Below are positions 34,984 to 45,458 of a DNA stretch of 64,000 nt, in pieces. This stretch comes from Anaeromyxobacter sp. (lineage in GTDB: Bacteria; Myxococcota; Myxococcia; Myxococcales; Anaeromyxobacteraceae), in contig JADKCZ010000010.1 of NCBI GenBank assembly GCA_016718565.1, positions 124,001 to 188,000 of the forward strand, given 5' to 3'. The notes under the pieces were generated by a model. The model made no database searches, had not been told where the DNA came from, and saw only the letters and a program-made list of their open reading frames with translations. The number at the start of each line of letters is the position of its first letter. Position 1 is the stretch's first letter. Both the position numbers and the translations under genes were made by a program.

Positions 34984-35751
34984 GTGCTGGTCGCCGCCCT
35001 CGACACCGCCACCCTGACGCTCTCCTGCGCCCTGCTCGAGGTGCGCCCGGAGGGGGCCGCGGCGGCGGTGGAGGTGCTGGCGGAGCGGAGCGAGCACGCC
35101 CTGCACCGGCCCGGCGTCACCAGCGGGCACGGGGCGCGCCTGCCGGCGGCGCTCACCGACCTGCTGGTGGCCTGCGGGCGCCGGCTGCCCGACGTGGAGG
35201 GCTACGCGGTGGGCCTCGGCCCGGGCTCCTTCACCGGCCTGCGCATCGGCCTGGCCACGCTGAAGGGGCTGGCCTACGCCAGCCGCCGCCCCCTGGTGGG
35301 CGTGTCCAGCCTGGCGGCCATGGCGCTGGCCGCGGCGCCGGCGGCGGAGGCGGGGGCGCTCCTGGTGCCGCTGCTCGACGCCAGGAAGGGCGAGGTGTAC
35401 GCCGGGTTCTACCGGCGCACCGGGCCGGACGAGCTGGCGCAGGTCCACGCCGACGCGGCGCTGGGGCCGGAGGCCCTGCTGGAGCTGCTGCGGGGGCTCC
35501 AGGGCGGCCTGGCGCCGCAGGGGTTCGGCGAGGGGTACGCCGCCCACGCCGCCGCCTTCCAGGGCCGGCTCACCGGGCTGGCCACCGGCGTGGTCGGCCC
35601 CGACGGCGCCGCGGTGGGCCGCCTGGCCGCCGCCGCGCTCCGCACCGCCACCTTCGACCAGGCGCGCCTCTCGGCGCTGGAGCCGCACTACGTGCGGGCC
35701 AGCGAGGCCGAGGTGCGGTTCCCGCAGGGGCTGGTGCCGCCGACGCCCTAG
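34984..35751 (+). CDS. tsaB: tRNA threonylcarbamoyladenosine biosynthesis protein TsaB
   Basis: A 255-residue protein of the t6A modification complex (TsaB/D/E), a pseudo-ATPase partner of TsaD. It starts MLVAALDTATLTLSCAL and has the diagnostic GLGPGSFTGLRIGLATLKGLAY near residue 79. Slightly longer than E. coli TsaB. It starts with a GTG 12 bp after rseP and is the last gene of the uppS operon. A perfect 18-bp palindrome at 35776-35793 lies 24 bp after the stop. Confidence 0.93.
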   Translation: MLVAALDTATLTLSCALLEVRPEGAAAAVEVLAERSEHALHRPGVTSGHGARLPAALTDLLVACGRRLPDVEGYAVGLGPGSFTGLRIGLATLKGLAYASRRPLVGVSSLAAMALAAAPAAEAGALLVPLLDARKGEVYAGFYRRTGPDELAQVHADAALGPEALLELLRGLQGGLAPQGFGEGYAAHAAAFQGRLTGLATGVVGPDGAAVGRLAAAALRTATFDQARLSALEPHYVRASEAEVRFPQGLVPPTP

Positions 35752-35775
35752 GCCGGGCCGGGGCACCCGCCACCC

Positions 35776-35793
35776 GGTGGGCGCGCGCCCACC
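35776..35793. terminator. Palindrome after tsaB, possible terminator
   Basis: GGTGGGCGCGCGCCCACC is a perfect 18-bp palindrome shortly after the end of the uppS-tsaB operon. It could fold as a hairpin at the transcript end, but it has no spacer loop and no T-run. Confidence 0.35.
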
Positions 35794-35889
35794 CCACCCG
35801 GAGGGCGGCCGGCGCTGCTATGCTCCCGCCGCCGCCGCGCCGCCCCCTCCACCCTGGGCATGGACGCGGGCGGCGGAGGGGCGCCGCGC

Positions 35890-36261
35890 ATGTTCACCTG
35901 GGATCCGATGCTGGAGACCGGCATCAGCGAGATCGACGAGCAGCACCGGCTGCTGTTCCGCAAGGCCGACGCGGTGGTCGATGCGCTGGAGGCCGGGCAG
36001 GGGGCGCACGACGTCAAGCGGACCATCCAGTTCCTGGCCGACTACGCCGCGCTCCACTTCGAGACCGAGGAGCGCTACATGCGCGCCGCCGGCTACCCGG
36101 ACGCCGACGCCCACGCCGAGATCCACGCCCGCATCACCCGGCGCATCATGGAGGTGGCCGCCGACTACCACGCGCAGGGGGCCAGCCCGTCGCTGCAGAA
36201 GGACCTCGACGCCATGATCCGCGGCTGGCTGACCATGCACACCGCCGGCCACCGAACCTGA
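35890..36261 (+). CDS. Bacteriohemerythrin
   Basis: A ~123-residue protein with the non-haem diiron four-helix bundle. It starts MFTWDPMLETGISEIDEQH. Conserved iron ligands: His in EIDEQHRLLF, H-x3-E in LHFETEERYM, H-x3-H in HAEIHARI, and a late His-containing helix with the Asp in KDLDAMI. It binds O2 for storage, sensing or delivery. The ATG at 35890 is chosen over 35860 because a GGAGGGG Shine-Dalgarno sits before it and family members start there. There is no fused chemotaxis domain. Confidence 0.9.
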   Translation: MFTWDPMLETGISEIDEQHRLLFRKADAVVDALEAGQGAHDVKRTIQFLADYAALHFETEERYMRAAGYPDADAHAEIHARITRRIMEVAADYHAQGASPSLQKDLDAMIRGWLTMHTAGHRT

Positions 36262-36297
36262 GCGCCCCCGCCCGGGCTCGTATACAAGAGCCCCTCC

Positions 36298-37830
36298 ATG
36301 GAACCAGCCGTCTTCCGCCCCCGCCAGCGCGGCCAGCTCAAGCTCATCCTGCTCGGCGCGGCCGGCGGCTTCGTGCTCGGCCTGGCGGCCGGCATCCCCC
36401 CCTGGCTGGCCGCCCTGTTCGGCGGCGTGGCCGCCGCCATCGCCACCGCGGCGCACCAGGTCCGCGGGGTGCGGCTGGTGGCCGGGCCGGAGCGGCTGGA
36501 GGTGCTGGGCCGCGCCGCCCCGCTCTCGGCGGCCTGGGGTGAGCTGCGGCTCGGCTTCGGGCTCACCACCCGGCCGGGCGGCGACTACCAGCGCTTCGCC
36601 ATCCTGGCCGACCCGGCCGGCCGCTCGGTGGCCTTCGGCGTCTTCGCCGGCCAGGGGCCCTGCGAGCCGGTGCGGGGCGCCGACGGGCAGCCGGTGGAGG
36701 TGGTCGACCTGGAGGGCGCGCCGGTGCTGCTGGCCATCCTGGTGCAGCGGGTGCCGGCCTGGCACGTGCTGCCGGACTGGCTGCGGGAGGTGGCCCAGCC
36801 GCCGCCGCTGGAGGCGACCGGGGACCCGACCTCGACCCCGACCTCGACCCCGACCTCGACCCCGACCTCGCAGAGCCACCACCAGGCCTCCCGCACCTCC
36901 CGCCTCGGCCTGCTGGCGCTGGCGGTCAAGCTGGGCGGCAAGCTGCTCGGCGCGGCGGGCAAGATCGGCGCCGGCGCCTTCAAGGCCGCCAAGGGCACCA
37001 ACCTGGCCATGGCCGCCGCCTCCACCGCGGCCTACTCCATCCTCTTCAGCTGGCAGTTCGGGCTGCTCCTGATGCTGCAGCTCTTCGTGCACGAGTACGG
37101 GCACGTCCACGCCATGAAGCGCACCGGCATGCGGGTGCGCGGCATGTACTTCATCCCGTTCATGGGGGCGCTGGCGGTGACCGAGGACGCCTTCACCTCG
37201 CGCCGCCAGCAGGCCTACGTGGCCCTGAACGGGCCGCTCTGGGGCAGCCTGCTCACCCTCCTGCCGCTCGGCGCCTACCTCCTCACCCAGAACCCCTTCT
37301 GGGCGGCCACCGCCTCGGTGTGGGCCATCATCAACCTCTTCAACCTCATCCCCATCACGCCGCTCGACGGCGGGCGGGCGCTCAACGCGCTGGCCTCCTC
37401 GTTCTCGTCCTCGCTGGGCCTGGCGCTCGGCGTGCTCGGCCTGCTCGGCGCGGTGGCGCTCGGCACCACGCTCGGCTTCTCGCTCATCTGGCTGGTGGCG
37501 ATCATGGGCGCCCTGGAGCTGGTGTCGGAGGCGCGGGCCAGCGCGGGCGGCCGGGCGCTGCGCCTGCTGCCCGAGGCGGGGCGCTTCGGGCCGGCCCACT
37601 ACCAGTACCTCACCGCCGTGCTCGGCCCCCCGCCCGCCCGCGGCGCCGAGCTGCTCATGGCCCGCGACCTGGCCCGCATGGAGCAGGCCGGGCGGGTCGA
37701 GCCCATGGGCAAGCGGCAGGTCCTGGGCTACGGGCTGCTCTACGCGGCGCTGGCCGGCGCGCTGCTGGCCGTGGTCTGGTTCACCAGCCACCTGCCGGGC
37801 GCGGCCCAGGCGGCGCAGCTCCTCAGCTGA
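36298..37830 (+). CDS. M50-family metallopeptidase-like membrane protein
   Basis: A 510-residue protein. The N-terminal part has two hydrophobic spans (~15-50) and a soluble beta-rich domain (~55-165). A Pro-Ser-Thr linker follows (~177-192), made by a GACCTC/GACCCC repeat. The C-terminal half is a site-2-protease-like membrane domain: FVHEYGHVHAM with the HExxH zinc motif at ~265, MRVRGMYFIPFMGA, and NLFNLIPITPLDGGRALNAL with the second-metal-ligand Asp (LDGG). The substrate is unknown. It is related to the rhomboid-independent M50 group that lacks PDZ domains. Likely transcribed alone. Confidence 0.85.
   Translation: MEPAVFRPRQRGQLKLILLGAAGGFVLGLAAGIPPWLAALFGGVAAAIATAAHQVRGVRLVAGPERLEVLGRAAPLSAAWGELRLGFGLTTRPGGDYQRFAILADPAGRSVAFGVFAGQGPCEPVRGADGQPVEVVDLEGAPVLLAILVQRVPAWHVLPDWLREVAQPPPLEATGDPTSTPTSTPTSTPTSQSHHQASRTSRLGLLALAVKLGGKLLGAAGKIGAGAFKAAKGTNLAMAAASTAAYSILFSWQFGLLLMLQLFVHEYGHVHAMKRTGMRVRGMYFIPFMGALAVTEDAFTSRRQQAYVALNGPLWGSLLTLLPLGAYLLTQNPFWAATASVWAIINLFNLIPITPLDGGRALNALASSFSSSLGLALGVLGLLGAVALGTTLGFSLIWLVAIMGALELVSEARASAGGRALRLLPEAGRFGPAHYQYLTAVLGPPPARGAELLMARDLARMEQAGRVEPMGKRQVLGYGLLYAALAGALLAVVWFTSHLPGAAQAAQLLS
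36823..36870 (+). repeat. Hexanucleotide repeat inside the M50 gene
   Basis: Four alternating GACCTC/GACCCC-type dodecamers encode an STPT linker repeated about four times. It is in frame, so unit gain or loss would only change linker length. Confidence 0.9.
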
Positions 37831-37906
37831 GCCCGGCGCCGCCCCCCTGGGCCCGCGCCAGGCGGCGGCACGGCGCCCGCGCCTCCGCCCCGTTACACCC
37901 ACGGTC

Positions 37907-38806
37907 ATGCACGTCTTCCTCACCGGCGCCACCGGGCTCATCGGCCGCTCGCTGTCCTCGCTGCTGCTGGCGCGCGGCCACGCGGTCACCGTCCTGACCC
38001 GACGCGCCCCCGCGGCCGGCGCGCTGCCGGCCGGCGTCGTCGCCGTGGAGGGCGATCCGGCCCGCCCCGGCCGCTGGCAGGAGGTGCTGGCCGGCTGCGA
38101 CGCCTGCGTCCACCTGGCGGGCGAGCCGGTGGCCGGCGGCCGCTGGACCCCCGAGCGCAAGGCCCGCATCGAGTCCTCGCGGGTGGACTCGACGCGCCTG
38201 GTGGCCGAGGTGATCGCCGCGGGCGGCCCGGAGGTGCTGGTCTCCGGCAGCGCCGTCGGCTTCTACGGCTCGCGCGGCGACGAGCGGCTCGACGAGGCGG
38301 CCGCGCCCGGCGCCGGCTTCCTGCCGGAGGTGTGCCGGCGCTGGGAGGCCGCCACCGCCGCGGCGGAGGGGCGGGCCCGGGTGGTGCACGTGCGCACCGG
38401 CCTGGTGCTGGCGCGCCAGGGCGGGGCCCTGCCGCAGCTGGCCCTGCCGTTCCGGCTCTTCGCCGGCGGCCCCATGGGCGACGGCGCCTTCTGGCAGCCC
38501 TGGATCCACCTGCACGACGAGGTGGAGCTCCTGCGCCTGGCCCTGGAGGACGGGCGGGTGCGCGGGCCGCTCAACGCCAGCGCGCCCACCCCGGTGCGCA
38601 ACCGCGATCTGGCGCGGGCCCTCGGCGAGGCGCTGCACCGCCCCAGCTTCCTGCCCACCCCCGAGGTGGCGGTGCGGCTGCTGCTGGGGGAGCTGGCCGA
38701 CGTGGTCTTCGCCAGCCAGCGTATGGTGCCGGAGAAGGCGCTCTCGCTGGGGTTCACCTTCCGCTTCCCGGAGGTCGGGCCGGCCCTGCGCGACCTGCTC
38801 CGCTGA
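37907..38806 (+). CDS. TIGR01777-family NAD(P)-dependent epimerase (YfcH-like)
   Basis: A 299-residue short-chain-dehydrogenase-related protein. N-terminal Rossmann motif VFLTGATGLIGRSL. Family-specific motifs include CDACVHLAGEPVAGGRW, VSGSAVGFYGSRGD with the Tyr, and GPMGDGAFWQPWIHLHDEV. The C-terminal DUF1731 part contains PEKALSLGFTFRFPEV. Homologues (YfcH, cell-division-inhibitor-like SulA-named proteins) have no firmly known substrate. It starts at ATG 37907 and is followed after 16 bp by the aspartate-semialdehyde-dehydrogenase-like gene, so the two are probably co-transcribed. Confidence 0.9.
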   Translation: MHVFLTGATGLIGRSLSSLLLARGHAVTVLTRRAPAAGALPAGVVAVEGDPARPGRWQEVLAGCDACVHLAGEPVAGGRWTPERKARIESSRVDSTRLVAEVIAAGGPEVLVSGSAVGFYGSRGDERLDEAAAPGAGFLPEVCRRWEAATAAAEGRARVVHVRTGLVLARQGGALPQLALPFRLFAGGPMGDGAFWQPWIHLHDEVELLRLALEDGRVRGPLNASAPTPVRNRDLARALGEALHRPSFLPTPEVAVRLLLGELADVVFASQRMVPEKALSLGFTFRFPEVGPALRDLLR

Positions 38807-38822
38807 GGTAAGGTCGCCGGCC

Positions 38823-39848
38823 ATGTCCAGCCGCCCCTTCTCCATCGCCCTGCTCGGCGCCACCGGCGCCATCGGCCGCGCCGTCCTCGAGGTCCTCGAG
38901 GACCGCGACACCCTGGTCTCCGAGGTGCGCCTGCTCGCCACCCCGGCCTCGGCCGGCCAGGAGATCGACTTCCGCGGCGACACCCTGACGGTGCGGGCGG
39001 TGGACCAGGGCGCCTTCCGCGGCTGCGACGTGGCCCTGCTGTGCGCCGGGGCCGAGGCCAGCCGCACCTGGGCGCCGGTGGCCCGGGCCGAGGGCGCGCT
39101 GGTGGTGGACGACTCGGCGGCCTTCCGCGACCGGGCCGACGTGCCCTGCGTGGTGCCCGAGGTGAACGGCGAGGCGCTGGCCGGCGCGGCCGGGCTGGTG
39201 TGCAACCCCGACCCCATCCCCATCCTGCTCTCGCTGATCCTGAAGCCCCTGCACGCCGCCGCCGGGCTGACCCAGGTGATCTGCGCCACCTACCAGTCGG
39301 TCTCCGGCGCCGGCCTGCGCGGCGTGGAGCAGCTGGAGCGCGAGGCGGCCGACCTGATGAACGGGCGCGAGCCGCAGCCGCCGGTGCGCATCCCGCACCG
39401 CATCGCCTTCAACCTGGTGCCGCAGCTGGGCGGGGTGGGGCCGGACGGCGTGGCGGAGGAGGAGGCCAGCATCGCCCGCGAGACCCGCCGCCTGCTCGGC
39501 CTGCCCGACCTGCCCGTCTCGGCCACCGCGGTGCGGGTGCCGGTCTTCTACGGCCACGCCGTGGCGGTGCACCTCGGCCTGGCCCGGCCCCTCTCCTTGG
39601 ACGCGGCCCGGCTGGCGCTGCGGGCCGCCCCGTCGGTGAAGGTGCTCGACCAGCCGGCCGAGGGCGTCTACCCCATGCCCATGCTGGCGGTGAACGACGA
39701 CGCGGCGCTGGTGGGGCGGCTGCGCGCCGACGCGGCGCTGCCCAACGGGCTGGCGCTCTTCGCCGCCATCGACAACCTCCGCAAGGGTGGCGCCACCAAC
39801 CTGGTGCAGGTGGCCGAGGCGCTCATGGCGCGCCGCGCGGACGTCTGA
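38823..39848 (+). CDS. Aspartate-semialdehyde dehydrogenase-like protein lacking catalytic Cys (USG-1-like)
   Basis: A 341-residue member of the ASADH family by overall pattern: LLGATGAIGRAVLEVLE (NADP site), VVPEVNGE, CATYQSVSGAGLRGVEQLE, RIAFNLVPQLG, RVPVFYGHAVAV and a C-terminal IDNLRKGGATNLVQVAEAL. The active-site motif, however, reads CNPDPIP at 127-133 where functional enzymes have NPNCS/T. The catalytic Cys is replaced by Pro131, and the only nearby Cys is four residues earlier. The same loss is known in the E. coli USG-1 paralogue. So it is probably not an active ASADH. A true asd gene would be expected elsewhere in the genome, as none other is in the window. Confidence 0.85.
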   Translation: MSSRPFSIALLGATGAIGRAVLEVLEDRDTLVSEVRLLATPASAGQEIDFRGDTLTVRAVDQGAFRGCDVALLCAGAEASRTWAPVARAEGALVVDDSAAFRDRADVPCVVPEVNGEALAGAAGLVCNPDPIPILLSLILKPLHAAAGLTQVICATYQSVSGAGLRGVEQLEREAADLMNGREPQPPVRIPHRIAFNLVPQLGGVGPDGVAEEEASIARETRRLLGLPDLPVSATAVRVPVFYGHAVAVHLGLARPLSLDAARLALRAAPSVKVLDQPAEGVYPMPMLAVNDDAALVGRLRADAALPNGLALFAAIDNLRKGGATNLVQVAEALMARRADV

Positions 39849-39999
39849 CAGTTTGGCAGCGGGCCCCCCGCAGACCGCCCCCGCTTTGCCAGATTGGCAG
39901 GCCGGCGGGTCGCCCGGCGCCGCGGTCTCCAAAAAGCCCCGTGACACCGGTGGGTTCTGGACTTGCGCCGGTGGCGTTCACCTTGCACACTCGAGCCCC

Positions 40000-40911
40000 A
40001 TGCTCCGCCGATCCCTCCTCGTCGCCGCCCTCCTCGCGCCCCTGGCCGCGAGCGCGCAGACCGTCACCTTCTCGGACGCCGGCCCCTTCGGCGTGAACGA
40101 CTGCCAGTCGGTGAACCCGGCCATCTCGCTGACCTGGACGGTCACCAGCACGGTGGCCATCGAGGCCAACTCGACCTACCGGATCGTGGCGCTCCGCTCG
40201 GGCGAGGCCTGCTCCATCGCCGCCCCGGTGCCGGCCCAGATCATCAAGAGCGGCCTGGTGGCCCACGTCGGCACCCTCGGGCAGACCGCCGCCGCCACCT
40301 ACCCGGGCTACGACGGCACCTCCGCCGACACGCTGCACCTGGCCGACCTGGTCGCGGGCGCCAACCTGACCTGCACCGGCTCCACCAACCAGACCTTCAC
40401 GGTCTGCGTGCAGCTCCTCAAGGCCGACAACACCTACGCGGTGAGCGCCTCGGGCACGCTCACCCTGGAGCGCGAGGCGCCGGCCCGGCCGGTCTCGGTG
40501 ACGGCCTCGGCGGGCGACAGCGCCCTCAACGTCGGCTGGGCCGCCGGCACGGGCAGCAACACCAGCGCCGCGACCTACCGGGCCGAGGGCTACCCGTGCT
40601 CCAGCGCGACCGACACCGTCTGCAACTCGCCGCTGGCCTCGAGCAACACCACCGCCAACAAGAGCGTGCGCCTCGAGGGGCTGACGGTCGGCACCCGCTA
40701 CCGGGTGGTGGTCTACGCGGTCTCGGCCGGCGGGGTGGACTCGCTGGCCTCGGATCCGGCCTACGGCGTGCCCATCACCGTCAACGACTACTGGGAGCAG
40801 TACAAGATCGACGGTGGCCGGGAGGAGGGCGGCTGCGGCGGCGGTCCGGCCGGCGCCCTCTCCCTCCTCGCCGTGGCCGGGCTGGCCCGCCTGCTCCGGA
40901 GGCGCTCGTGA
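40000..40911 (+). CDS. Exported surface protein with MYXO-CTERM-like tail
   Basis: A 303-residue secreted protein. A signal peptide (~1-19, LAPLAASAQ) is followed by an N-terminal beta domain with two Cys pairs (~20-165) and a fibronectin type III-like domain (~166-265: REAPARPVSVTASAGDSALNVGW, RYRVVVYAVSAGG). The C-terminus is a Gly/Cys motif (GGCGGGP), a hydrophobic helix and a final RLLRRRS. This tripartite tail matches the MYXO-CTERM sorting signal, which places proteins on the myxobacterial cell surface after processing. It overlaps the GTG of the following outer-membrane protein gene by 4 bp. Confidence 0.8.
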   Translation: MLRRSLLVAALLAPLAASAQTVTFSDAGPFGVNDCQSVNPAISLTWTVTSTVAIEANSTYRIVALRSGEACSIAAPVPAQIIKSGLVAHVGTLGQTAAATYPGYDGTSADTLHLADLVAGANLTCTGSTNQTFTVCVQLLKADNTYAVSASGTLTLEREAPARPVSVTASAGDSALNVGWAAGTGSNTSAATYRAEGYPCSSATDTVCNSPLASSNTTANKSVRLEGLTVGTRYRVVVYAVSAGGVDSLASDPAYGVPITVNDYWEQYKIDGGREEGGCGGGPAGALSLLAVAGLARLLRRRS

Positions 40912-41618
40912 GCGCCCGCCCGGCCCTGGCCGCGCTGGCGGCCGCCGCGCTGGCGCTCCTGCCCGGCGCCGCCGCCGCCGCGCCCTCGCCCTACACCGGC
41001 TCCTTCGAGCTGCGCACCGGGACCTACCGCCCGGCCCTCGACTCCGAGTTCGACGGGGCCGAGATCCCCTTCGAGAAGAGCTTCGGGGTCAAGCGGCCCT
41101 ACGCCTTCCGGCTCCACTTCGCCAAGGCGCTGCCCTGGCGGCTGGGCGACACCAGCACCATCGAGGTGGGCGCCGGCTTCGGCTACTGGCAGGTGAAGGG
41201 CAACGCGCTCGACCCCAGCGGCGACCCCACCTCGGAGTCCACCGGGCTGCGGGTGCTGCCGCTGCAGCTGACCCTCACCTGGCGGCTCGACCTGCTGATG
41301 GACCGCTTCCACGTGCCGCTGGTGCCCTACGCCCGCGTCTCCCTGGACCGCTACCAGTGGTGGGTGACCGGGCCGGGCGGCAAGGCCGCCATGGACGGCG
41401 CCACCAACGGCTGGGCCTGGGGCGGCGGGGTTGGGTTCGTGCTCGACTTCCTCGACCCCGGCATGGCCCGCGAGATGGACACCGACTACGGCGTCAACCA
41501 CACCATGGTGACGCTGGACGTCTCCCAGGCGGAGGTCAGCGACTTCGGCTCCGGCACGAGCTGGGACCTGTCGGACACCAAGACCACGCTGACCTTCGGG
41601 CTCCTGTTCGCCTTCTGA
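40908..41618 (+). CDS. Outer-membrane beta-barrel protein (myxobacterial MXAN_2562-like)
   Basis: A 236-residue exported protein with a clear signal peptide (~1-24). Amphipathic beta strands follow, rich in aromatic residues (IEVGAGFGYWQVKG, YARVSLDRYQWWV, AWGGGVGFVLDFL), and the protein ends with a strand closing in Phe (TLTFGLLFAF), the usual barrel-assembly signal. It resembles the small myxobacterial outer-membrane family of which MXAN_2562 is a member. Translationally coupled to the MYXO-CTERM-like protein, suggesting that the two work together at the surface. Function unknown. Confidence 0.78.
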   Translation: MSARPALAALAAAALALLPGAAAAAPSPYTGSFELRTGTYRPALDSEFDGAEIPFEKSFGVKRPYAFRLHFAKALPWRLGDTSTIEVGAGFGYWQVKGNALDPSGDPTSESTGLRVLPLQLTLTWRLDLLMDRFHVPLVPYARVSLDRYQWWVTGPGGKAAMDGATNGWAWGGGVGFVLDFLDPGMAREMDTDYGVNHTMVTLDVSQAEVSDFGSGTSWDLSDTKTTLTFGLLFAF

Positions 41619-41641
41619 GCGGCCGGGTCGCCCCCCCCGTT

Positions 41642-41686
41642 CGCCCCGAGCGTCGCCTCGCCGTGGCGAGGCGAGGTCGAGGGGCG
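41642..41686. terminator. Strong bidirectional hairpin between convergent genes
   Basis: Inner stem TCGCCTCGCC / GGCGAGGCGA (10 bp, 2-nt spacer) at 41653-41674, extended by a second pairing, CGCCCC / GGGGCG, at the outside. It lies between an outer-membrane protein gene and the nitrilase gene, which converge. A related sequence (GAGCGTCGCCTCGCC) occurs at the other convergent junction near 51950. Confidence 0.7.
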
Positions 41687-41709
41687 CCCGTCAGCCGACC
41701 GCGGCGCGC

Positions 41710-42522
41710 CTAGAGCTTGCGGTGCTTCAGCGCCGGCAGCTCCTGGCGCACCCGCTCCAGGCGGGCCCGGTTGAAGGGGGCCACGCACACCCCCTCGCCG
41801 TCGGCGCAGCGGGCCAGCACCACGCCCCACGGGTCCACCACCATGGCGTTGCCGAAGGTCTGGCGGTTGGCGCTGTGGCGCCCCACCTGGGCGGGCGCCA
41901 GCACGTAGGCCAGGTTCTCGATGGCCCGGGCCCGCACCAGCACCTCCCAGTGGTCCTTGCCGGTGAAGAGCGTGAAGGCCGCCGGGATGGAGATGACCTG
42001 GGCGCCGAAGCCGGCCAGCTTCCGGTACAGCTCCGGGAAGCGCAGGTCGTAGCAGATGGTGAGGCCGATGCGCCCCAGGGTGGTGGGCGCCACGATGGCC
42101 ATGTCGCCCGGCACCACCACCTCCGACTCGGCGTAGCGCGCGCCGTCCGGGATGTTGACGTCGAAGAGGTGGATCTTCCGGTAGGCCGCCACCAGCGAGC
42201 CGTCGTCGGAGATGAGGGCGCTGGTGTTGGCGGTCTTCTTCGGGTCGGAGACCTTCTCGGCGATGGAGCCGGCGATGATGAAGACCTGCCGCCGCCGCGC
42301 CACCTCCCTCAGCGAGGAGAGGGTGGGGCCGTCCAGCGTCTCGGCCCCGGCCAGCCGCTGCTCCTCCGGCCCCATGAAGGCGAAGTTCTCGGGCAGGCCG
42401 ACCAGCTTGGCGCCGAGGTCGGCGGCCTCGTTCACCAGGCGGACGGCGGCGTCGAGGTTGCGCGCCCGGTCCGCCGTGGAGGTCATCTGCGCGGCGGCGA
42501 TGAGGTAGCTGGAGGGGGCCAT
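41710..42522 (-). CDS. Carbon-nitrogen hydrolase (Nit1/deaminated-glutathione-amidase-like)
   Basis: A 270-residue nitrilase-superfamily amidase. The Glu-Lys-Cys triad is visible: VGLPENFAFMG (Glu ~46), AYRKIHLFDVN (Lys ~119) and TICYDLRFPELYR (Cys ~153). The pattern PDGARYAESEVVVPGD and QVGRHSANRQTFGNAMVVDPWG is characteristic of the Nit1/NitB branch, which repairs deaminated glutathione; that substrate is inferred. It is divergent from the HTH regulator gene (gap 110 bp). Confidence 0.9.
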   Translation of the reverse strand: MAPSSYLIAAAQMTSTADRARNLDAAVRLVNEAADLGAKLVGLPENFAFMGPEEQRLAGAETLDGPTLSSLREVARRRQVFIIAGSIAEKVSDPKKTANTSALISDDGSLVAAYRKIHLFDVNIPDGARYAESEVVVPGDMAIVAPTTLGRIGLTICYDLRFPELYRKLAGFGAQVISIPAAFTLFTGKDHWEVLVRARAIENLAYVLAPAQVGRHSANRQTFGNAMVVDPWGVVLARCADGEGVCVAPFNRARLERVRQELPALKHRKL

Positions 42523-42632
42523 GTCCCCGCCAATTTATCACGACCCGGGGTGCGCCTCGCCAGCGCCCGTGCGCCCCCGGGGCGGCCGCGGGGGTTTCGC
42601 CCCGGCGCGCTCGGCGCTAGGTTCGGGCCCGC

Positions 42633-43286
42633 ATGAACCGCTACTACAGCACCCACGAGGCGGCCCGGCTGCTCGGCGTGTCGCTCCCCACCATCGTCAA
42701 CTGGATCAAGGCGCGGCGGCTCCGCTGCCACCGCACCCCGGGCGGCCACCGCCGCATCGCGCGGGAGGACCTGGCGGCCTTCATGCTGCGCCACGGCATG
42801 CCGCTGGCGGCGGAGCTCTCCGACGCCGCCCCGCCGCGCCGCAAGGTGCTGGTGGTGGGGGAGCTGGGGCCGGCCCGGGAGGGGGTGGCGCTGCAGCTGG
42901 CGCAGGGCGGCTGGTCGGCCGAGGTGACCTCGCCCGGCTTCGCGGCCGGCGCCACGCTGGCCCGCTACCAGCCGCACGTGGTGGTGCTGCTGGCGCCGCG
43001 CGCCGACGGCGGCGAGACCCTGGCGGCGCTGCGGGCCGACCGCGAGGCCGGCGCCACGCCGGTGGTGGCGGTGGGCCACGCCGACTGGAGGGCCAGCCTG
43101 CTCACGGCCGGCGCCAGCGCCGCCCTGGCCAGGCCGCTGGCGGCCGGGGCCCTGGCCGCCGCGGTCGACGCCGCCGTGGGCGGGGTGGACGAGGACGCGC
43201 CCCCGCCGGAGCACGCCGCCGGGGCCATGGACGACCCCAGGCCGGCCCCGCGGCGCAAGGCCACCCCTCGGAAGAAGGCGCGGTGA
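42633..43286 (+). CDS. MerR/excisionase-type HTH protein with receiver-like domain
   Basis: A 217-residue protein. Residues ~3-50 form a MerR-type helix-turn-helix: YYSTHEAARLLGVSLPTIVNWIKARRL, then the wing HRTPGGHRRI. Residues ~68-180 have the alternating beta-alpha pattern of a response-regulator receiver domain (KVLVVGELGPAREGVAL, HVVVLLAP, GATPVVAVGH), but the acidic pocket and the conserved Lys are not recognisable, so it is probably a pseudo-receiver. A basic, Pro-rich tail ends with repeated RRK. It overlaps an alternative start of the downstream TPR gene. Confidence 0.8.
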   Translation: MNRYYSTHEAARLLGVSLPTIVNWIKARRLRCHRTPGGHRRIAREDLAAFMLRHGMPLAAELSDAAPPRRKVLVVGELGPAREGVALQLAQGGWSAEVTSPGFAAGATLARYQPHVVVLLAPRADGGETLAALRADREAGATPVVAVGHADWRASLLTAGASAALARPLAAGALAAAVDAAVGGVDEDAPPPEHAAGAMDDPRPAPRRKATPRKKAR

Positions 43287-43345
43287 CCCGGAGCGGCGTC
43301 GCGTTGAAGGGCGACCGCCCCGCCGCTACCATCCCTGGGGTGAGG

Positions 43346-45448
<2,103 letters not shown>

Positions 45449-45458
45449 GTGGAGGGGC

